Under the pieces are notes generated by a model that did no database searches, was not told the origin of the DNA, and saw only the letters and a list, made by a program, of their open reading frames with translations. Shown here piece by piece: positions 43,169 to 51,973 of a stretch of DNA of 64,000 nt. The stretch comes from Actinoplanes sp. SE50/110. Lineage in GTDB: Bacteria > Actinomycetota > Actinomycetes > Mycobacteriales > Micromonosporaceae. The stretch lies in the NCBI RefSeq assembly GCF_900119315.1, contig NZ_LT827010.1, forward strand, positions 2,340,001 through 2,404,000, written 5' to 3'. Position numbers and translations under genes: made by a program. The stretch's first letter is position 1, and the number at the start of each line of letters is the position of its first letter.

Positions 43169-44758
43169 CTACTCGGCGGTGGCTACGCCGCCCTGCCACT
43201 GGCTGATCCGGAAGATGACGTATTCGGCCGGCTTGACGGGAGCGAGCCCCACGTCGACCACGAGCAGCCCGTTGTCGACCGAGCCCGGCGGATTGTTCGT
43301 CTCGTCGCAGGTAACGAAGAAGGCCTGCTCAGGCGAGGCGCCGACGAGGGCGCCGCGCATCCACAACTGGTGCAGGAACGCGCCGATGGTCCGCTTCGCC
43401 CGGCCCCACAGCGCCTCGTCGTTCGGCTCGAACACGCACCACTGGGTGCCCTGCCGGATCGTCTCCTCGACGTAGATGAACAGCCGGCGGACGTTGATGT
43501 AGCGCCAGGCCTGGTCCTGTGAAGCGAGCGTGCGCGCGCCCCACACCCGCATGCCGTTGGCGCCGAACGAGCGCAGACAGTTGATCTGACTCGGGTTGAG
43601 CAGGTCCTGCTCGCCGGTGGTCACCTCGGTCTCCAGCCGGGCCACCCCGCGCAGGGCCTCGTTCGCGGGCGCCTTCCACACGCCGCGGGCGCCGTCGGTG
43701 CGGGCCCACACTCCGGCCACGTGTCCGCTGGGCGGGATCCGCAGGTATCGGTCGGCAGCGGTCGAACCGGGCCGGGCGTTCGGATTCGCGACGATCAGGT
43801 GCGGGTAGTACGCGGCCCCGAACGCGGTGTCGTGCTTGAGCCGGTCACGCCACTCCAGTGCCTGCTGCGCCGTGAGGCCCGGCGGCAGGTCCAGCACGGC
43901 CATCGTCGTACGCCGCTGCTCGCACCAGTCCAGCAGCCGGGCCTGCGCCTCCAGATAGGCGGTCTGGTCGATCCCGCCGTCCGGCCGGCGGACCACGGTC
44001 ACCAGGTCGGGGATCGCGACGATCGAGACCTCCTCGGCGATGGCCAGCCCGTGGTAGCCGGTCCGCTCGGTCTCCGATCCGGCCAGGTCACCGGTGGTCG
44101 CCGTGGCCGCCGACGGCGCCGGCTCGACCAGATAGGTGCCCGCCGCCGGGATACGCTCGGCCGGGGACAGCCCCGCCACCGTCCGGGCCTCGACCCGGAT
44201 CAGCGTGGATCGTTCGTTGATCGTGCGGACCGCGGCCGAGGTGCCCTTGCCGGTGCCGAACGTCAGCCGCGGGTACGTCTCGGTCTGACCGCCGGCCCGG
44301 TCCACGGTGAGGCTGAACTCCTGCGGCGCCTCGCCCTCGACGGCCGGCGGCTCGTGGACGACCGTCACCTCCACCGGCGCACCCGGCTCGCGCGCCTCGA
44401 TGACCAGCGAATCGGCCTCCTCCCGGCCGGTCGCGGGCAGGGACCGGCGCGCCGGGCGCACCGATCGCACCGGGATGCGCACCACGTAGCACGCGGAGCC
44501 GCCGTTGGCGAAGAACCCGTGCACGGCGTGCGGCAGCATGATCCCGGGAGCGAATCCGCCGTAGATCCGCTCGTACTGCGGCCAGCTCGTCACCAGCTGC
44601 GGCTTGATTCCCTCCGGATCCGAGTCGTCGCCCTGCGCCGCGTCGTACCGTTCGGTGAAGCCCACGAACGCGGCCACGGACGTGCCGACGCCTTGCAGCG
44701 GCATGGAACCGCTGACCTGCTCCTCGATGTAGACACCGGGAGCACCCCCTACTGCCAT
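43169..44758 (-). CDS. Contractile tail sheath protein
   Basis: 529 residues. N-terminal GAPGVYIEEQVSGSMPLQGVGTSVAAFVGFTE is the sheath start pattern. The C-terminal domain is clear: WRYINVRRLFIYVEETIRQGTQWCVFEPND ... LWGRAKRTIGAFLHQLWMRGAL ... APVKPAEYVIFRISQWQGG. This domain forms the contracting mesh with the next subunits. The ATG at 44758 overlaps the stop of the upstream large gene by one base. A single sheath gene is present, unlike Afp with three. Confidence 0.96.
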   Translation of the reverse strand: MAVGGAPGVYIEEQVSGSMPLQGVGTSVAAFVGFTERYDAAQGDDSDPEGIKPQLVTSWPQYERIYGGFAPGIMLPHAVHGFFANGGSACYVVRIPVRSVRPARRSLPATGREEADSLVIEAREPGAPVEVTVVHEPPAVEGEAPQEFSLTVDRAGGQTETYPRLTFGTGKGTSAAVRTINERSTLIRVEARTVAGLSPAERIPAAGTYLVEPAPSAATATTGDLAGSETERTGYHGLAIAEEVSIVAIPDLVTVVRRPDGGIDQTAYLEAQARLLDWCEQRRTTMAVLDLPPGLTAQQALEWRDRLKHDTAFGAAYYPHLIVANPNARPGSTAADRYLRIPPSGHVAGVWARTDGARGVWKAPANEALRGVARLETEVTTGEQDLLNPSQINCLRSFGANGMRVWGARTLASQDQAWRYINVRRLFIYVEETIRQGTQWCVFEPNDEALWGRAKRTIGAFLHQLWMRGALVGASPEQAFFVTCDETNNPPGSVDNGLLVVDVGLAPVKPAEYVIFRISQWQGGVATAE

Positions 44759-47700
44759 CACTCGCTCCGTTCGATTTGTTCCAGTGCGTGCTCCACGGCG
44801 TGGGTGACCAGGAGCAGGATGTCCCTGCGCTGCACGTCCGCGGTGGCCTCGATCTGACTTCCGGTGGGCGTCGGCGCGCTCTCGCCGCGCCGCTGGCCGT
44901 TGGTGGTGGCGAAGCCGTTCCCCCGCGACGCCCACTCGGTCTCGACCGCCCACCGGGTTCGGCCCACGGACACCTGGGTGGCCTGGCACATGGCGCGGTC
45001 GATGGCGTCGAGCAGTTCCCTTCTGGCCTGCTCGGCCTGGGTCGCTGCGCCCGGCACGGGACCGTCGTCCCGGTATCCGATGGATCTGACCCGGGCGGGA
45101 AAGTCGGCTTCCTTGACGGCTCTGCCGAACAGCCGGCTGATCTCCCGTTCGGTGAAGCCGGTGACCGGATCCCTCCTGGTCGTCTTCAGGTCGCCCGCGC
45201 CGCGATAGATCATGATGATCCGCTGCGACGTCACCTCCTTGCCGCCGTCGCGTTCGGGCGCGCCGAGGGCGACCGCGTTCCACAGCTTGACGCCGAGGTC
45301 GAACGGGATGACGTGCTCGGCGGTCAGGTGCCAGATCCGGTGGGCGGTGAGCGAGCCGTTCTGCAGGCTCAGCGGCCGGTTCCCGTCCCAGTACGCCTCG
45401 GTGCCGATTCCCGGAGCGCTCGTGCCGGGCACGGCCGGGTCGAAGCCCTTCAGCGGAGTGATGGTGGCGACCAGGGTCTCCATGGCCTTCTTCACCGCCG
45501 CCAGCTTCTTCTTCGCCGTCTTCTCGGCGTCGGCCCACGCGGCGTCGGACCCGGTTCGTGCCCGCTCGTCGAGTGCCTGCTTGAAGGCGTCCACCGCGGC
45601 CACATAGCGATCGTGGTCGGCCTGCAGGGTGGTCCCGGGGTTGGCGGCGATGAGATCCGTGATCGTCGTCGGGGTCGAGTGGACGACGAGGCGTCGAGGG
45701 TCGACGTCCGCGATCAGTTCGTGCTCCTCGGGCCCGACCGGGAACGGCAGGGCGAAGGCGAGCTCGGCCAGCTGAGTGCCGCCCTCGTGCCCTGCGGGTG
45801 CACCGGGTGCCTCGCCGCGCAGCGCGTTCAGCGCGCCGCTGCCGAGCCGGACGGCCTGGTCGAAGAGCCAGGTGATCGCGCGGTCGATCAGGGCGCGCAG
45901 GCTCTCGATCAGCTCGACCAGCTTCTCCGGCACGTTGCCCAGACCCACCTGCGCGGCGAGGAAACCGATCGCCACCGGGACGGCGTCGGCCAGCCCCCGG
46001 GTCACCTGTTCGGCGCCGGGCGTCAGCTCACCGCGGGCGATCCGGGCCATCGTGCGCGTGTAGCCCTCGACGATCCGCAGGATGTCCCGCAGGTACTCGA
46101 TCGCGGACCGGACGGCGGTGAAGAACGCGACGCACCCGTTGACGACCGCCATCACCCCGGTCGGATCCAGCATGGACAGCAATCTGGCCGCGGCCCGCTG
46201 CACCACCTGCGTCATGATCCAGTCGGTGGCGAGGCCGATCAGGGTGTCCCAGAGCGCGCCGACCCGGTCCGCGAGGTGCGCCAGGATGCCGCTCAGCCCC
46301 TGGTCGCGGAGGTCGGTGACGAATTGCCAGGCCTCGCCCAGGCGGGCCGTGCCGTTGCGCAGCGCGGCTGTGCGCTCGGGGCCGAGCCGGACGGCGACCT
46401 TCTCCCAGAGGGTCTCGGCGCTGATCCCGAGCACCTGCATGGCCATGTCCAGGACGGCCGAGGTGGTCATCGGGCCGTCCGGGACCGCTACGCCGAGCCC
46501 GGCGAGGCCGCGCAGCAGCCAGGAGCCGAGGCCGCGCAGCAGGTGCCCGGCGATGCCGTCGAGAAAGGCCGCGAAGCCGAGCCGCAGCGCCCGCACCACG
46601 TTGAGCAGGAAGCCGACCGGGTCGCGCCGGATGTCGGCGAGCGCGCCGGCGACGTCGGCGACGATCGACGTGAGCAGCTCGGGCGGGAAGTCCATGAGCT
46701 TGAGCGCGGTGGTGATGAGCACCTCGACGACGACCGTGGCGAACGCGACCAGCCGGCCCAGCGGCTCGCCGAATCGGGCCACCACCCGCTCGCATGCGCC
46801 GGCCGGGTCGAGCAGGTCGGCCAGTTCCAGCGAGTCCCAGATGCCGTGGAACAGCCCGGTGACCATGTCCGCGCCGATGCCGAGCCGGGCCACCTCGGCC
46901 TCGATCCGGGCCGCCGCCTCGGTCAGGACACCGGCCTCGGCCAATCGCTCGGCGGCGGCCGCGCCCACTCCCGGCAGAAGGCCCAGAAAACCTTCGATCA
47001 GGGACGCGGTGGTACGGGGTACCCGCGCACCGGTCAGCGGATCCTGCTCGATGAGCACGGTCAGCAGCGGATAACCCGGCACCCGGGCGGCCCGCTGGGC
47101 GAGCGCGCCGCGCAGCGCGTCCTTGACCAGTGCGAGAGCCTTGCCGAGCAGGTCGGCGCCGAACGACAGGATCCGCCGGATCAGGGTGATCGCCCGCTCG
47201 GCGAGCTGCGGGAGCGTGTCGAGCAGCCGGGGCAGGCTCTCCGGGCTCAGGGCGGCCCACGCGTCGGCGAACAGCCGCACCGCGTCGTCGCGGATCCCGG
47301 CGAACGTCTCCAGGCGGGTGTCGAGCCAGTCGGCGGCGGACTGCAGGACGCCGCGTTCGCGCAGTTGGTCGATGGTCTGCTCGCGGCCGATCACGGTCAG
47401 GAAGCCGGTGAGGATCTCGACGGTCGGCACCCGCACCTCGGCGCCGCGCAACGGGTCGTACCGGAAGACCTGGGTGGCCAGCTCCCACACCGGCCGCACC
47501 CCGGGTCGCTGCAGCAGCGGGCCGGCCAGGTCGGCGACGACCCGGCGGACCATGGACAGCACGGTCTCGATCAGCTCGGCGACGGCGGCCCGGACGTCGG
47601 CGACCATGCCGCCGACGTGGCGCCCGAGCATGGCCGCGTTGCCGTCGATGCCCGCGGTCACCGAGAGCTCCGCCCAGGCGGCGGCGATCTCGTCGCCGAT

Positions 47701-48084
47701 GCGGGCCAGGGTGATCCGGTGCGCGGCCAGCCGCACGTGTATCGCGGCGAGCGCCTCGTCGACGACCCCGGCCGCGGCGAGCACCCGGCCGGTGGCCGCG
47801 CCGAACGGGCCCGCACCGGTGAGCACCGACTCGACGAGCTGCTGCGGGGCCGTGGTGACCGCGTGACCGGTGATCGGGTCGACGCCGATCACCTGGGTGA
47901 GCAGTGGGTAGCCGGGGATCGCGGTGACCGCGGCGTGGATCCCGTCGAGCACGACGTCCGGGATCAGTGAGGTGGGCGCTCCGGCGGTCGAGGCCGGGAC
48001 CGTCCGGGGGACCGTCGTCCGGCCGGCCTCGTCCGGCTCGACGGTGGGCAGGACCGGCACGGACATGCTCGATCCCATCGTCAC
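44758..48084 (-). CDS. 1108-residue eCIS-associated protein: effector or tape-measure candidate
   Basis: Not recognised as a known family over its full length. Residues about 45-800 are almost wholly alpha-helical, hydrophobic/amphipathic, and contain three related segments: IPGYPLLTQVIGVDPITG, RPVWELATQVFRYDPLRG and VPGYPLLTVLIEQDPLTG, each followed by a long helix. A Lys/Ala-rich coiled coil follows (ADAEKTAKKKLAAVKKAM), then a compact C-terminal region with YWDGNRPLSLQNGSL, HRIWHLTAEHVIPFDLG (His-Glu-His cluster) and RIIMIYRGAGD, which reads like a secreted nuclease or other toxin domain. GTG start at 48084. It lies between the cap and sheath genes. The helical part could be the length-setting ruler, a translocation domain, or both. 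Confidence 0.75.
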   Translation of the reverse strand: MTMGSSMSVPVLPTVEPDEAGRTTVPRTVPASTAGAPTSLIPDVVLDGIHAAVTAIPGYPLLTQVIGVDPITGHAVTTAPQQLVESVLTGAGPFGAATGRVLAAAGVVDEALAAIHVRLAAHRITLARIGDEIAAAWAELSVTAGIDGNAAMLGRHVGGMVADVRAAVAELIETVLSMVRRVVADLAGPLLQRPGVRPVWELATQVFRYDPLRGAEVRVPTVEILTGFLTVIGREQTIDQLRERGVLQSAADWLDTRLETFAGIRDDAVRLFADAWAALSPESLPRLLDTLPQLAERAITLIRRILSFGADLLGKALALVKDALRGALAQRAARVPGYPLLTVLIEQDPLTGARVPRTTASLIEGFLGLLPGVGAAAAERLAEAGVLTEAAARIEAEVARLGIGADMVTGLFHGIWDSLELADLLDPAGACERVVARFGEPLGRLVAFATVVVEVLITTALKLMDFPPELLTSIVADVAGALADIRRDPVGFLLNVVRALRLGFAAFLDGIAGHLLRGLGSWLLRGLAGLGVAVPDGPMTTSAVLDMAMQVLGISAETLWEKVAVRLGPERTAALRNGTARLGEAWQFVTDLRDQGLSGILAHLADRVGALWDTLIGLATDWIMTQVVQRAAARLLSMLDPTGVMAVVNGCVAFFTAVRSAIEYLRDILRIVEGYTRTMARIARGELTPGAEQVTRGLADAVPVAIGFLAAQVGLGNVPEKLVELIESLRALIDRAITWLFDQAVRLGSGALNALRGEAPGAPAGHEGGTQLAELAFALPFPVGPEEHELIADVDPRRLVVHSTPTTITDLIAANPGTTLQADHDRYVAAVDAFKQALDERARTGSDAAWADAEKTAKKKLAAVKKAMETLVATITPLKGFDPAVPGTSAPGIGTEAYWDGNRPLSLQNGSLTAHRIWHLTAEHVIPFDLGVKLWNAVALGAPERDGGKEVTSQRIIMIYRGAGDLKTTRRDPVTGFTEREISRLFGRAVKEADFPARVRSIGYRDDGPVPGAATQAEQARRELLDAIDRAMCQATQVSVGRTRWAVETEWASRGNGFATTNGQRRGESAPTPTGSQIEATADVQRRDILLLVTHAVEHALEQIERSE

Positions 48085-48135
48085 GGAGTCGCGGAAAGAA
48101 ACGTCCGCCGGGGATTTCCGGCGTTTCGGTGATCA

Positions 48136-48789
48136 TTATTCCGGCAATGGCACCGCGGCCCCCGGCAGCGACTCGTCGGTTCCCCCGTTCGGGAGGTTTA
48201 TCGTTTCCAGCAGCGTTGCGGCGGACTTGTCGTGCAGGCGCAGAACCCGCTGTACGACGTCGGGCCCGGCCGGCTGCGGCAGCGGGACGGCGTCGATGGT
48301 GGCGGTCACCAGCAGGTCGAGTCCGGCCTTGAGCTGACCGCCGAGCGCCGACCAGAAGTCCGAGTTGTCCCGGCCGTCGCTCGCCGCGATCCGTACCGAG
48401 GGCAGCGGGCGGACCGCGGCGATCGGCTCGGGCAGCAGCCGGGCGTCGATCTCGGTCTCCCGCAGCAGTGCGGCCAGGGCCCGGCCCAGCAGGGCGTGTT
48501 CGTCACGAACCTCGCTGGTGAACGCGGTGACCAGATAGCGGCAGTCGACCCGGGGCAGCGCGCCGCGCCGCGTCCGGCGCCCGTCCGGCCCGGTGGTCAG
48601 CACCTCGCCGGCCTCCTGCTCGCCCAGGTTGCGGCGCACGTCCCAGAGGTAGAGGTTGACCGTCGGCCGGCCGGACAGCCGTGCGGCCCAGTCCCGGTCG
48701 GGGGCGTCGAAGGAGACCGCCACGTCCGCGCCGAGCGGCACCGCCGCACGCAGAAAGCTCTCCAGCGCCTCGTCGAGCAGATCCAGCAT
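48136..48789 (-). CDS. DUF4255 tube-terminator/cap protein (eCIS Afp16 type)
   Basis: 217 residues. MLDLLDEALESFLRAAVPLGADVAVSFDAPDRDW and NLYLWDVRRNLGEQEAGE are the DUF4255 (Pvc16 N-terminal) pattern. The homologues cap the distal end of tube and sheath and stop elongation. It begins ten bases after the ATPase stop. Only 51 bases separate it from the large 1108-residue gene. Confidence 0.9.
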   Translation of the reverse strand: MLDLLDEALESFLRAAVPLGADVAVSFDAPDRDWAARLSGRPTVNLYLWDVRRNLGEQEAGEVLTTGPDGRRTRRGALPRVDCRYLVTAFTSEVRDEHALLGRALAALLRETEIDARLLPEPIAAVRPLPSVRIAASDGRDNSDFWSALGGQLKAGLDLLVTATIDAVPLPQPAGPDVVQRVLRLHDKSAATLLETINLPNGGTDESLPGAAVPLPE

Positions 48790-48799
48790 CGTTCCGGCC

Positions 48800-50719
48800 T
48801 CAGGTCAAGTCGATGAGTGCGTAGTAGCGCCCGAAATCGGCCTCGGTGCACAGCCGGCCCATCTTGTCGAATTCGCGCCGCAAGGCGCGTACGACATGGC
48901 CCATGGTTATCGTCGTCCCGTTTTCCGCGGCTTCGAAAGCGGCCCCGAGAGCGGCATTGCGAATGGTGCCGCCGGTGACCCGGAACTGCGCCGCGAGGAA
49001 TGGCAGATCGAGGTCGTCGGCCGGTGCGCCGCTCGGGAAGGCCAGCTCCCAGATCCGCTGTCGGGCCGCCTCGTCGGGCGGCTCGAAGTCGAGGTGGACC
49101 GAGATCCGGCGCAGGAAGGCGTCGTCGATGTTGCGGTGCAGGTTGGTCGCGAGGATCACGATGCCGTCCTGGTTCTCCAGCCGTTGGAGCAGGTAGGCGA
49201 CCTCGATGTTGGCGTACCGGTCGCGGGCGTCGGTCACCTCCGAGCGCCGGCCGAACAGGGCGTCCGCCTCGTCGAAGAAGAGCACCAGCTCGCCGGCGGC
49301 GGCCGCGTCGAAGACCCGTTCCAGGTTGCGCTCGGTCTCCCCGATGTACTTGCTGACCACCGTGGCGAGGTCGACCCGGTACAGGTCCAGACCCAGCTCG
49401 GCGGCCACCACCTCGGCGGCGAGCGTCTTCCCGGTCCCGGACGGCCCGGAGAAGAGCGCTACGACACCGGTCGACGGGACCGCCGCGAAGCCCCAGCCGT
49501 CGTAGACGACCGCACGGCGCCGGTAGCGGGTGATCACCTCGCGCAGGCGGGCCGCCTGCCGGTCCGGCAGCACCAGGTCGGACCAGCGGCGGCGCGGGCG
49601 CAACCGGGTGGTGAGGTGATCGAGGTGCCCACCGGCGAGCCGCCGCACCGCCTGCGGCAGCCGCGCCGGATTCCCGCCGGCCGCCGCCACCACGAGCCCG
49701 AGCTGGTCGCGCGTCAGCCGCCCGCCCGGCGCCGTCCCGAAGGCGGCCGACCAGTCGCCCGCGTCGGCGTGCGGATCGGCTGCGGGCAGGTCCTCCCAGA
49801 GGGCCCGGGGGAGGGCGGCGAGCGGCAGGTCGACGGCGGAGGTCAGAGCCCAGCTGAGATGGGCGGCGCGCAGGATCTCGTGACCCGCGCGGGGGCCCGG
49901 CTCGCCAGGGAGGTCGAGCACCACGACCCGGTCGCCGAGGGTCGCCTCCCGGACCACGGCGCACCAGGCGGCGTCGGTCTGCGGCGGGGCCGTGATCAGC
50001 AGACCCCGGCCCGGGCAGCGGTCGATCACGGCGCGGGTCCGGGTCTCGGCGTCCCGGCCGGCGGCCAGCAGGAGAACGGGGGCGGTCGGCCGCGTGGCCG
50101 CGGTCCGGCCGATCAGGCGGGCGCCGTGCGGCAGGTCCGGGTCCGGATCGCCGATCCCCCGCAGCGACCAGAGCAGACGGTCGGCGGGGACGGGGCAACG
50201 CCGTGCCCACGGGCCGTCCCGCGGGGTCTCGACGAGGCCGGTGGTGTGCAGCCGTGCGTCGGGGGACAGCGAACCGGCGTCGCCGGTCATCCGGGCGAGG
50301 GTGGCGAGCGTGGGACGGGGGAGCCGGATGTCGTTCTGCACGTACGTGACCAGCCGCATCCGGGCCGGGGACAGGTCCACGGCACAGAGCACGGCGAGCA
50401 CCTGCGCCTCGGCGAGCGTCAGCCCGGCCCGGTGCACCACCAGCGCGAACACGTCCCGGCCGGCGTCGACCGCCTCGGTGAACAGCTTGCGGGCCCGCTC
50501 CAGCTCCGGCGCCAGGTGCTCGCGGACGGAGTCGGCGGCGGCGCTGCCCGGCCCGTCGAGGCCGGGCAGGCCGCCGAGCACCCGGTCGAGGTCGTCGTCG
50601 CGTCCCGGGTAGAGGCCGGCGGAGTCGTGCGGCGGCCGGCCCTCGGCGATCCGGCAGATCAGGGCTTCCCGCTGCAGCAGGGTGTCGGCGAGAACCTCCC
50701 ACGCCGGTGCGTCGTCCAC
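48800..50719 (-). CDS. AAA+ ATPase of the eCIS locus (Afp15 type)
   Basis: 639 residues. The C-terminal AAA+ module holds Walker A FSGPSGTGKT, Walker B LVLFFDEADALFGRRSEV, sensor/arginine-finger region RDRYANIEVAYLLQRLEN and ATNLHRNIDDAFLRR. The N-terminal 350 residues form a helical plus degenerate AAA domain. The conserved eCIS ATPase is thought to act in assembly or cargo loading, not contraction. GTG start at 50719 is the first gene of the minus-strand locus, divergent from the transglycosylase-like gene. Confidence 0.94.
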   Translation of the reverse strand: MDDAPAWEVLADTLLQREALICRIAEGRPPHDSAGLYPGRDDDLDRVLGGLPGLDGPGSAAADSVREHLAPELERARKLFTEAVDAGRDVFALVVHRAGLTLAEAQVLAVLCAVDLSPARMRLVTYVQNDIRLPRPTLATLARMTGDAGSLSPDARLHTTGLVETPRDGPWARRCPVPADRLLWSLRGIGDPDPDLPHGARLIGRTAATRPTAPVLLLAAGRDAETRTRAVIDRCPGRGLLITAPPQTDAAWCAVVREATLGDRVVVLDLPGEPGPRAGHEILRAAHLSWALTSAVDLPLAALPRALWEDLPAADPHADAGDWSAAFGTAPGGRLTRDQLGLVVAAAGGNPARLPQAVRRLAGGHLDHLTTRLRPRRRWSDLVLPDRQAARLREVITRYRRRAVVYDGWGFAAVPSTGVVALFSGPSGTGKTLAAEVVAAELGLDLYRVDLATVVSKYIGETERNLERVFDAAAAGELVLFFDEADALFGRRSEVTDARDRYANIEVAYLLQRLENQDGIVILATNLHRNIDDAFLRRISVHLDFEPPDEAARQRIWELAFPSGAPADDLDLPFLAAQFRVTGGTIRNAALGAAFEAAENGTTITMGHVVRALRREFDKMGRLCTEADFGRYYALIDLT

Positions 50720-50775
50720 CGGCTATGCATACGTCCCCGCCGCGCTCCGGCCCGCCGCAATGCCGCAAGTCGCGG

Positions 50776-50815
50776 CCGATTACCTCGAAAGATACTAATT
50801 ACGTATTATCCGGGC
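50776..50815. promoter_or_regulatory. AT-rich divergent promoter region of the eCIS operon
   Basis: An AT-rich island (about 50776-50812) contains the imperfect palindrome GATACTAATTACGTATTATC. It offers -10-like TATTAT on the plus strand (eight bases before the 50816 start codon) and TAGTAT/TAATAC on the minus strand. The divergent injection-system operon and the transglycosylase-like gene probably share it. Confidence 0.5.
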
Positions 50816-51970
50816 ATGGCCCAGTTCGCCGCGGAGCAGCTCTACGCCCTCGCGCGCCGCGCCGGGTTCGGACCGGACGCGGCCGCGACCATGACCGCGA
50901 TAGCCCTGGCCGAGTCGGGTGGCGACAGCCGGGCCGTCGGCCCGCAGGGTCCAGGCCTGTGGCCGATCGACCCGGCGTCCTTCCCCGACCTTGCCGCCCG
51001 CCACGACCTGACCGACCCGCCCGGCTGCGCCGCCGCCGCGTTCGAGCTGTCCGGCGGCGGGACCGACTTCTCCGCGTGGCGCTCGACCCACGCCGAGCCG
51101 GTGGCCCGCTTCCTGCGCCACCGCCGCACCGCCCAGGCGGCGGCGACCGCCTACGGCGACGGTCCGGGTCGAGGTCTCTGGACCCCGGCGTCCCCGGCCG
51201 TCGAGCCCCCGCCGGACCCCGGCGTCGAGCACCCGCTGGACTCCGGCGTAGAGCCCCCGCCGGACTCCGGCGTAGAGCCCCCGCCGGACTCCGGCGTCGA
51301 GCACCCGCTGGACTCCGGCGTAGAGCCCCCGCCGGACTCCGGCGCCGAGCCCCCGCCGGACTCCGGCGCCGAAGCCGCGCGGGGCGGCGTCATTGCGGCC
51401 CCGGCGAGCTGCCCCGCTGGCGCCGAAGGCGTACAGGGCGGCGGCATCGCGGACCCGGCGAGCTGCGCCGGCGGCGCCGGGGTCGCGCGGGAGCCGATGA
51501 CCGCGACCCGGCGCGACGTGCTGGAGCTGCTGTCCCGGGCCGGGCTCGCGGACTTCCCCCCGCCGCCGGTGGACGGCGCGTGGTGGGCCGGCGCGCTGTG
51601 GGACGACCGGGCGCTGCGGGCGGTCGAGGAGCTGGCCTGGCGCGGGTCGGCGACCGGGGTGCTCGACGCGGCCGAGCGGATCCGGTGCGACGCGCACGAG
51701 ATCGCCGAGGCGAGGTTGCTCGCCGAGGGGCTGCCGGGTGCCCTGCCGGAACCGGAGCGATGCCGGCGGCTGCTCGGGTCGGCCGGGACCGGCGCGGCGG
51801 CACGCCTGGGTCTGCCGGGCGGTGCGGACGCTGCCGCCGTCCGGGACGCGGCCGTCGCCGAGCACGCCCACTGGCTGCAAGCGGCCGAGGACCGGTTGTC
51901 CGAGCCCGCGGTGAGCCGCGCGGCAACCGTGGCCGTGCGCACCTGTGAGCTGATCCTGGCAGCCGGCTGA
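50816..51970 (+). CDS. Transglycosylase-like protein with octapeptide repeats
   Basis: 385 residues. N-terminus (about 1-110) has the lysozyme-like pattern AATMTAIALAESGGDSRAVGPQGPGLWPID, where AESGG carries the likely catalytic Glu of lytic transglycosylases. Then comes a Pro-rich stalk of seven octapeptides of the form VEPPPDSG / VEHPLDSG, and a helical C-terminal domain of about 170 residues (starting RRDVLELLSRAGLADFPPPP) that I do not recognise. No signal peptide is visible, so it may be delivered by another route, for example as cargo or a particle-associated wall hydrolase. It is divergent from the eCIS ATPase gene. Confidence 0.75.
   Translation: MAQFAAEQLYALARRAGFGPDAAATMTAIALAESGGDSRAVGPQGPGLWPIDPASFPDLAARHDLTDPPGCAAAAFELSGGGTDFSAWRSTHAEPVARFLRHRRTAQAAATAYGDGPGRGLWTPASPAVEPPPDPGVEHPLDSGVEPPPDSGVEPPPDSGVEHPLDSGVEPPPDSGAEPPPDSGAEAARGGVIAAPASCPAGAEGVQGGGIADPASCAGGAGVAREPMTATRRDVLELLSRAGLADFPPPPVDGAWWAGALWDDRALRAVEELAWRGSATGVLDAAERIRCDAHEIAEARLLAEGLPGALPEPERCRRLLGSAGTGAAARLGLPGGADAAAVRDAAVAEHAHWLQAAEDRLSEPAVSRAATVAVRTCELILAAG
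51200..51367. repeat. Seven 24-base tandem repeats encoding octapeptides
   Basis: Units of GTCGAGCCCCCGCCGGACTC plus CGGC run in frame inside the transglycosylase-like gene. PPPD and HPLD variants alternate in a higher-order pattern (units 2-4 repeat as 5-7 with change), pointing to segmental duplication. Confidence 0.9.
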
Positions 51971-51973
51971 GCA

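Noticed and set aside
44776..47970. 1064-residue plus-strand open frame
   Set aside because: Antisense shadow of the 1108-residue gene; composition is Arg/Gly/Asp-rich without domains, and it opposes the operon.
34144..50719. Prophage or phage remnant
   Set aside because: Only tail genes are present, together with the eCIS-specific AAA+ ATPase, DUF4255 and DUF4157-like genes; no capsid, portal, terminase, integrase or attachment sites are seen.
34144..50719. Type VI secretion system
   Set aside because: There is no TssJLM membrane complex or ClpV-type ATPase, and the gene set follows Afp/PVC order.
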